Assembly: GCA_026785815.1 (NCBI GenBank)
Contig: JAJAZH010000143.1
Location: 1 to 9,406, forward strand
Direction: 5' to 3'
Origin: Ramlibacter sp.
GTDB taxonomy: Bacteria; Pseudomonadota; Gammaproteobacteria; Burkholderiales; Burkholderiaceae_C
Length of the DNA: 9,406 nt
Numbering within the stretch: position 1 is the stretch's first letter; every line of letters starts with the position of its first letter. A model generated the notes under the pieces. It made no database searches, was not told where the DNA came from, and was given only the letters and a program-made list of their open reading frames with translations. Shown here piece after piece: positions 5,679 through 9,406 of the stretch. The position numbers and the translations under genes are program-made.

Positions 5679-7710
5679 AGGCGTGGTACGCGACACCTTC
5701 CAGCAGGAAGGTCGGGTGGTCCTTCAGCACGATCGCTTTCTCGGTCTCGCTGAGAGTGTAGAAGTGCGATCCGGTCGACGGGTTGTAGAAGCGGTACATG
5801 GCGCTGGCGGTTCCGCCGCTCTCCCACTGCGCGTACCAGCCGATGCCTTCATCGGTGATTTCCGGGTACTTGGCCAGCACGGCGTCGCGCTCGGACCTGG
5901 CCATGGTGTAGAAGTGGCGCCGGTTGCTCCGGTTGTAGAGGCGGTAGACCGGGTAGGCGCCGCCGGTCTGCGATGCGTAGCCGTAGAACGCGACGCCCTC
6001 GTACGCGTAAGTGGGCAGGTTGGCCAACACATAGTCGCGCTCCGCTGGACTCGGCGTGTAGAAATGGGCCTTGGTGGCGAAGTTGTAGAAGCGGTGAACC
6101 GGGATTCGCGGCACCACCAACACCGCCGGGCTCGCTGAACTTGCCGGCGTCGGTGCGGGCGTCGGAGTCGCAGCGATCGGACCAGCCGGCACGGATGCCT
6201 GGGACGGGCTCAGCCACCGATGCAGCGCGGCGTTGTAGGCGACGTCGAAACGGCCGTAGCCGTTCATTCCTGAAGGCGCATAGCAGCTCGCGCTACCGCC
6301 CTTGAGCTGGCCGACCAGATAGCGGCTGCCGCCGATGGCAGCGAACAGCCCGGAGCCGCTGCTGCCCGATTCCACCGTGCCCAGCGACCACACTGCGCTC
6401 AGGTACTTGCCGGTCGCGGCCGTGGCCGGACTACAGGTGTAGGTTCTCGTCACGCTGACCGTGCAGTTCATGAAACCAGTGAGATTTCCCAGGCTGATCT
6501 TCTGCAAGTCGCCCAGCGGATGGTGGACTCCGGTCATCGGCTGCCCGAACTGCGGTGGCGACGCCGACCAGCCGGCAAAGCTCGCCGACTGCGGAGCCGG
6601 GCTGTTCAGACGCAGGAACGACGTGTCGGTGTCGCTGCTCCCGTAAAGCAGCGTCGCCCCTCCGACAAGCTGCTGGACATCCGGGCTCACGACGCGGGCA
6701 TTGCAGAACGTCGAACGGTAGGACCAATAGGTGATCAGCGACGAGGCCTCCGTCTGGGTGGAAATGCAGTGGTGGGCGGTGAGGAAGTAGGGCGTTGCGC
6801 TGTTCTGCGAATCGTTGAGCAGGGTGCCGCTGCACGTGTAGCTGTAGCCGCCGTCGACAAAGTTCATCTTCGCGGTGGCCCGGCTCTGCTGGTCCGCCTC
6901 CGGATAGCACGACACGTCCACTTCGCAGCTGCCGGACTGTCCGATCATCAGCGTATCCAGCTCCTGCGCCTTGACGAACACGTGGGAAAGTTGCGGCACC
7001 GCAACCTTGAGTGAATCGGCCGATGCGCCAATCGGCAACGCGATCTCGAGCGTCGCCTCTTCACTGTCGATCGATGGAGTCCACCAGGTCCGGCCAGCGT
7101 CGCTGACGTCGCCGGCATCGCGGTTGCGCTGGATTGCCGACAGGACCTCTTGGCCGGAAAACTCGAACGCTGTTTCGCCGCCCTGGACATAGCCACGCAC
7201 TCGCGCGTTGGCCGGCAGCTCACGCACCAGCAGTCCCAGCCGCAAGCCGGCGGCGCCGGGCGAAGTGAAGCTGACTGCAGCGGTCGGTCCGTCGCCGCCA
7301 GCGCCGGTCCGGAATCGCAGCAGCCCGCGCATCCTTTGCACGTCGGCCGATGCGGCCAGCTGCCGTGCAGTTCCGATCATCACCGGGGTGCCGGGGACGG
7401 CTTGGGCGACGGGCCCGGATTTCTGTGCTTCGAGGGGCCCGAGCCGGACCACCGATGCATCGGGCCGGCTGCCCCGGGACAACGAGAAACTGGTTTTTTG
7501 CGCGCGGGCTTCGAACGCCGGCTGGTAGGCCTCAACCTGGGTGATCAGCGCCGGCACTTCGACCGGGCCAGTTGCCCGCGCTGCCGACCCATCAGGCGCA
7601 GATGGCGAACTTGGCGGCGCAGACATCAAGCCATCGCCTGCGCCACCGCACGCCGAGAGGCCGATGGCGACAGCGGCAGACAGCGCCACTGGGTAAATCC
7701 AAGCCTTCAC
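5665..7710 (-). CDS. Lysyl-endopeptidase-like S1 serine protease, lipoprotein, with three DUF5648 repeats
   Basis: A 681-residue exported protein in five parts. Residues 1-20 are a signal peptide ending in the lipobox LSAC (C21), with Gly at +2, suggesting outer-membrane anchoring. Residues 22 to about 258 are low-complexity, then a likely propeptide. About 260-500 is a trypsin-fold protease resembling Achromobacter protease I: GSCEVDVSC (260-268), catalytic His in TAHHC (H314), Asp in DTSFLRL (D362) and Ser in GSSGSG (S451). Cysteines 262, 268, 293, 315, 336 and 476 match its three disulfides, and C416/C426 may add a fourth. About 503-535 is a Pro/Ala/Thr linker, and 537-679 holds three DUF5648 repeats. 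By my remembered alignment, the lysine-selecting Asp225 is Asn483 and His210 is Lys470, so cleavage preference probably differs. The start is GTG at 7710-7708, with AGGAG five bases upstream. Confidence 0.88.
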   Translation of the reverse strand: MKAWIYPVALSAAVAIGLSACGGAGDGLMSAPPSSPSAPDGSAARATGPVEVPALITQVEAYQPAFEARAQKTSFSLSRGSRPDASVVRLGPLEAQKSGPVAQAVPGTPVMIGTARQLAASADVQRMRGLLRFRTGAGGDGPTAAVSFTSPGAAGLRLGLLVRELPANARVRGYVQGGETAFEFSGQEVLSAIQRNRDAGDVSDAGRTWWTPSIDSEEATLEIALPIGASADSLKVAVPQLSHVFVKAQELDTLMIGQSGSCEVDVSCYPEADQQSRATAKMNFVDGGYSYTCSGTLLNDSQNSATPYFLTAHHCISTQTEASSLITYWSYRSTFCNARVVSPDVQQLVGGATLLYGSSDTDTSFLRLNSPAPQSASFAGWSASPPQFGQPMTGVHHPLGDLQKISLGNLTGFMNCTVSVTRTYTCSPATAATGKYLSAVWSLGTVESGSSGSGLFAAIGGSRYLVGQLKGGSASCYAPSGMNGYGRFDVAYNAALHRWLSPSQASVPAGPIAATPTPAPTPASSASPAVLVVPRIPVHRFYNFATKAHFYTPSPAERDYVLANLPTYAYEGVAFYGYASQTGGAYPVYRLYNRSNRRHFYTMARSERDAVLAKYPEITDEGIGWYAQWESGGTASAMYRFYNPSTGSHFYTLSETEKAIVLKDHPTFLLEGVAYHAWTTQ
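5677..6102 (-). repeat. Three tandem DUF5648 repeats within the protease gene
   Basis: The C-terminal region holds three imperfect copies beginning at residues 537, 587 and 637, an exact 50-residue (150-bp) period, each about 43 residues plus a short spacer. Shared pattern: Y/H-R-F/L-YN, then HFYT, then an E-R/K stretch with VL, a proline about seven residues later, and EG-V/I-x-x-Y/W. HFYT occurs at 549-552, 599-602 and 649-652. The protein pattern is better preserved than the DNA, indicating old duplication under selection. DUF5648 (Pfam PF18885) has no established function; a cell-wall or surface-binding role for a protease appendage is inference. Confidence 0.85.
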
Positions 7711-7774
7711 GGCGACTCCTGAAATGACAAATGGCCCCTGCGGTTGAGGCAGGCGCCGAGTGTAGACGGGGCCA
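7711..7774 (-). promoter_or_regulatory. Upstream region of the protease gene
   Basis: Reading on the minus strand, AGGAG (7720-7716) is the ribosome site for GTG 7710. A possible -10 element, TACACT, lies at 7764-7759, without a recognisable -35. A 7-bp inverted repeat TGGCCCC (7732-7738) / GGGGCCA (7768-7774) flanks it. With a 29-base spacer in G+C-rich DNA it may be chance. The remaining bases up to 7846 show nothing I can name. Confidence 0.25.
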
Positions 7775-7846
7775 GGAGGCCGAAGTTGCGCGGCGGCTCA
7801 GCCAGGGCTCTAAACCGTGATCTCTTTCATTGGCTGGCTGCGGGCT

Positions 7847-8038
7847 TTACCGGGGCTTGACCTGAGTCGCCCAGGGCAATGCGTCGGAGCGCTGGGCTGG
7901 GGGTCCGGCGTTGATCCGCGCGCTCAGGGCCCAAGCGCCGATCAACAAGCCGAGCGCTACCAACTTGAAAGCCAGCGCCGCCGCGAGCGCGTCGGGCCCG
8001 AGCTCGGCCGGGGCCGCCCCGGGGTTGTTGTCAGTCAT
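7847..8038 (-). CDS. Small single-pass membrane protein, hypothetical
   Basis: A 63-residue reading frame from ATG 8038-8036 to TAA 7849-7847. It starts MTDNNPGAAPAELGPDA, has one hydrophobic segment at about residues 19-40 (including ALAFKLVALGLLIGAW), and a polar tail ending TQVKPR. Roughly 87% of its codons end in G or C, as expected for a real gene in this genome, and the acidic head, membrane helix and basic tail look like a genuine small membrane protein. Against it: I see no Shine-Dalgarno sequence before the ATG, and in-frame starts further up (GTG at 8089-8087) lack one too. I recognise no family. It lies between the protease and the histidine kinase gene, divergent from the latter and sharing the palindrome-bearing gap. 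Function unknown. Confidence 0.45.
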   Translation of the reverse strand: MTDNNPGAAPAELGPDALAAALAFKLVALGLLIGAWALSARINAGPPAQRSDALPWATQVKPR

Positions 8039-8086
8039 CACTGACGCCGCGGCTGCTGAGCTGGAGGTCCTCGCAACTTCAGTCGT

Positions 8087-8115
8087 CACATATCTGCTAT
8101 GTGCGCTGACGCACA
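8087..8115. promoter_or_regulatory. Two overlapping inverted repeats in the histidine kinase upstream region
   Basis: CACATA (8087-8092) and TATGTG (8098-8103) form a perfect 6-bp inverted repeat around TCTGC, 17 bases in all. TGTGCG (8100-8105) and CGCACA (8110-8115) form a second one around CTGA. They share the bases TGTG, so as RNA only one hairpin could form at a time, and as DNA they could be an operator for a dimeric regulator. The site lies 61 bases before the chosen histidine kinase start and 49 bases before the small membrane ORF start, so it could serve both. No known consensus is recognised. Confidence 0.4.
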
Positions 8116-8143
8116 GACCATCCGTCGGCGGGCGGCTAAGGTT

Positions 8144-8172
8144 AGTGAGTCCTATTTACGTATTGGCTCACT
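8144..8172 (+). promoter_or_regulatory. Hairpin directly before the histidine kinase start
   Basis: AGTGAG (8144-8149) pairs with CTCACT (8167-8172). After one bulged T (8150), CC (8151-8152) pairs with GG (8165-8166), giving eight pairs around an A+T-rich 12-base loop that contains TACGTA (8157-8162). The stem ends four bases before ATG 8177, where no Shine-Dalgarno sequence is visible. An effect on translation is inference. It may instead be a protein-binding inverted repeat. Confidence 0.35.
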
Positions 8173-8176
8173 CTCA

Positions 8177-9322
8177 ATGATGCACAGCTTCTTGATGAAC
8201 AACCGCGACGAACTGATCGCGCGCTGCAAGACCAAGGTTGCGCGGCGGCCCCTGCGCTCCGCGACTTCGCAGCAGCTCGCGAATGGCGTGCCGATGTTTC
8301 TCGAGCAGTTGACCCGGACGCTGGCGGCGGAAGAAGCTGGTGGAGCGGCGGAAAGTCTCCTGATCTCGGGTCCCGCCGGGGGCGACGCCAACGATTTGTC
8401 CGAGATGGGGGTCAGTGCTGCTGCCCACGGCGAGGTGCTGTTGGGACTCGGCTACTCCGTGGACCAGGTGGTTCACGACTACGGCGACCTTTGCCAGTCC
8501 ATCACCGACCTGGCTTTCGAGCGGGACGCGCCGTTCGCAGTTGACGAGTTCCGGACTTTGAACCGCTGCCTGGACAACGCGATCGCGGACGCCGTCACCG
8601 AGTACAGCTCGAAGCGCGAGGCGACGATTTCCCGCCAGCAGAGCGCCGATGCCAACGAGCGGCTCGGCTTCCTGGTCCACGAACTGCGCAATGCGCTCGG
8701 CACGGCCACGCTGGCGATGAGCGCTCTGGACCTGGGCAATCTCACGGTGGGCGGAGCCACCGGCGCTGTGCTCAGGCGGAGCCTGTCGGCGCTCGAGATG
8801 CTGATCACTCGTTCGATCAACGAAGTGAAAACCGGCGTCGTCGCGCCGCGGCAAACCTTCTCGGTCGCGGCCTATGTTGCCGAGGCGAAACATGCGGCGC
8901 AACTCCATGCGGCGACCAGTAACTGCACGTTCGTTGTGCTACCGGTCGACCCGACCATGCTCATTCACGCGAACCGCGACTTGTTGCTGGCCGCATTGGC
9001 GAACCTGCTTCAGAACGCCTTCAAGTTCACCCACGTTCACACCGAGGTCACCTTGCAGGCTCACGGTGAAGGCGACCGGGTACTGATCGAGGTCAGTGAC
9101 CATTGTGGAGGCCTGCCGTCGGGCGGCGCCGAAAACATGTTCACGCCGTTCACGCAGCGCAACGACGACAAGTCCGGCCTGGGTCTCGGTCTTTCGATCG
9201 CCAGGCAGAACATCGAGGCCGACGCGGGTGTGCTGAGCGTGCGGGACGTCCCGGGCACCGGCTGCGTTTTCACCATCAGCATCCCGCGTGCCGTCGTGCG
9301 GGCCCCTGACAGCCAGCGATAA
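8177..9322 (+). CDS. Cytosolic sensor histidine kinase with RsbRD-like input domain
   Basis: A 381-residue two-component sensor. Residues 1 to about 150 form a helical input region (DELIARCKTKVARRP at 11-25, then VSAAAHGEVLLGLGYSVDQVV at 79-99) that resembles the RsbRD N-terminal domain, a known partner-binding or sensing module; this match is by memory. HisKA follows with VHELRNAL (167-174, phosphorylated H168). The ATPase domain shows ANLLQNAFKFT (275-285, N280), VSDHCGGLP (306-314, D308), FTPFTQR (322-328) and GLGLGLSIA (334-342). All catalytic boxes are intact. No membrane segment is present, so the signal is internal. ATG 8177 gives a natural MMHSFLMNNRDEL start; an in-frame ATG at 8099 would add 26 atypical residues and lies inside a palindrome. 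No ribosome site is obvious for either. No response regulator is visible next to it in the window, so its partner is unknown. Confidence 0.88.
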   Translation: MMHSFLMNNRDELIARCKTKVARRPLRSATSQQLANGVPMFLEQLTRTLAAEEAGGAAESLLISGPAGGDANDLSEMGVSAAAHGEVLLGLGYSVDQVVHDYGDLCQSITDLAFERDAPFAVDEFRTLNRCLDNAIADAVTEYSSKREATISRQQSADANERLGFLVHELRNALGTATLAMSALDLGNLTVGGATGAVLRRSLSALEMLITRSINEVKTGVVAPRQTFSVAAYVAEAKHAAQLHAATSNCTFVVLPVDPTMLIHANRDLLLAALANLLQNAFKFTHVHTEVTLQAHGEGDRVLIEVSDHCGGLPSGGAENMFTPFTQRNDDKSGLGLGLSIARQNIEADAGVLSVRDVPGTGCVFTISIPRAVVRAPDSQR

Positions 9323-9333
9323 GCCGCAGGACG

Positions 9334-9350
9334 CGGTCGCAGTGCGATCG
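9334..9350. terminator. Weak hairpin between convergent gene ends
   Basis: CGGTCGC (9334-9340) pairs with GCGATCG (9344-9350), seven pairs including one G-U, around an AGT loop. It starts 11 bases after the histidine kinase stop and lies just before the stop of the minus-strand gene at the window end. Plus-strand T content after it is low (GGTTGCTTAATT), so it is only a candidate. Confidence 0.3.
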
Positions 9351-9356
9351 GGTTGC

Positions 9357-9406
9357 TTAATTGAAGGGCAACAGTCGGTCGTATTCCTTCTTGACCACGG
9401 CGTAGC
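9357..9406 (-). CDS. C-terminal end of an unidentified gene
   Basis: Reading the minus strand from the window edge, sixteen codons end in TAA at 9359-9357 and give YAVVKKEYDRLLPFN. The charged-plus-hydrophobic pattern and the position convergent to the histidine kinase make a real gene end plausible. Too little is visible to name a family. It could belong with the histidine kinase or be unrelated. Confidence 0.4.
   Translation of the reverse strand, partial: YAVVKKEYDRLLPFN

Noticed and set aside
7732..7774. TGGCCCC / GGGGCCA inverted repeat upstream of the protease as an operator
   Set aside because: A 29-base spacer between short GC-only arms is easily expected by chance here; I noted it only within the upstream-region entry.
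8099..8176. Histidine kinase start at ATG 8099
   Set aside because: The extra 26 residues do not look like the family N-terminus, there is no ribosome site, and the codon sits inside a palindrome. ATG 8177 is preferred, though not proven.
7911..8180. Plus-strand frame of about 89 residues across the protease-histidine kinase gap
   Set aside because: It overlaps the better-supported minus-strand small membrane ORF, lacks a ribosome site and shows no domain-like pattern. It looks like a shadow.
1..9406. Mobile element, CRISPR array, tRNA or rRNA
   Set aside because: I saw no terminal inverted repeats with a transposase, no regularly spaced direct repeats outside the protein-coded DUF5648 units, and no tRNA- or rRNA-like stretch on either strand.

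Overview
The window is G+C-rich and densely coded, and it looks like a chromosome segment of a betaproteobacterium, probably Burkholderiales and most likely Comamonadaceae. This rests on the gene order (yicC pointing away from a kinase - phosphatase - rph - rdgB - hemW run) and on the look of the RdgB, HemW and kinase sequences. Both are recollections of the families, not searches.

Layout. Positions 1-213 (minus) hold the 5' part of yicC, read up to the window edge and interrupted by an in-frame TGA at codon 50. A 78-base divergent gap with a hairpin leads into a plus-strand run: a cytosolic Ser/Thr protein kinase (292-1305), a 27-codon mini-ORF that touches both neighbours through ATGA overlaps (1302-1385), a PP2C-type phosphatase (1382-2284), rph (2360-3088), rdgB (3126-3734) and hemW (3731-4957, TTGA overlap with rdgB). 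The spacing suggests one operon that combines reversible protein phosphorylation with RNA and nucleotide housekeeping and heme delivery. A good sigma70-like promoter (4966-4994) then starts a separate unit for a lipoprotein with a DUF1080 / 3-keto-disaccharide hydrolase domain (5025-5639).

A convergent hairpin (5658-5678) separates that gene from a large minus-strand lipoprotein protease (5665-7710). This has a lysyl-endopeptidase-like S1 catalytic domain, a proline-rich linker and three DUF5648 repeats at an exact 50-residue period. The 466 bases between its start and the next plus-strand gene contain a plausible 63-residue single-pass membrane protein (7847-8038, minus) and a cluster of inverted repeats (8087-8172). 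Then comes a cytosolic sensor histidine kinase with an RsbRD-like input domain (8177-9322). A few bases of a minus-strand gene end (9357-9406) close the window.

Most of the window is ordinary. The parts most worth a second look are the mini-ORF joining kinase to phosphatase, the diverged specificity residues and repeat tail of the anchored protease, the palindrome cluster between the small membrane ORF and the histidine kinase, and the nonsense codon in yicC. I found no mobile element, CRISPR array, tRNA or rRNA, and nothing I would call a wholly new system.
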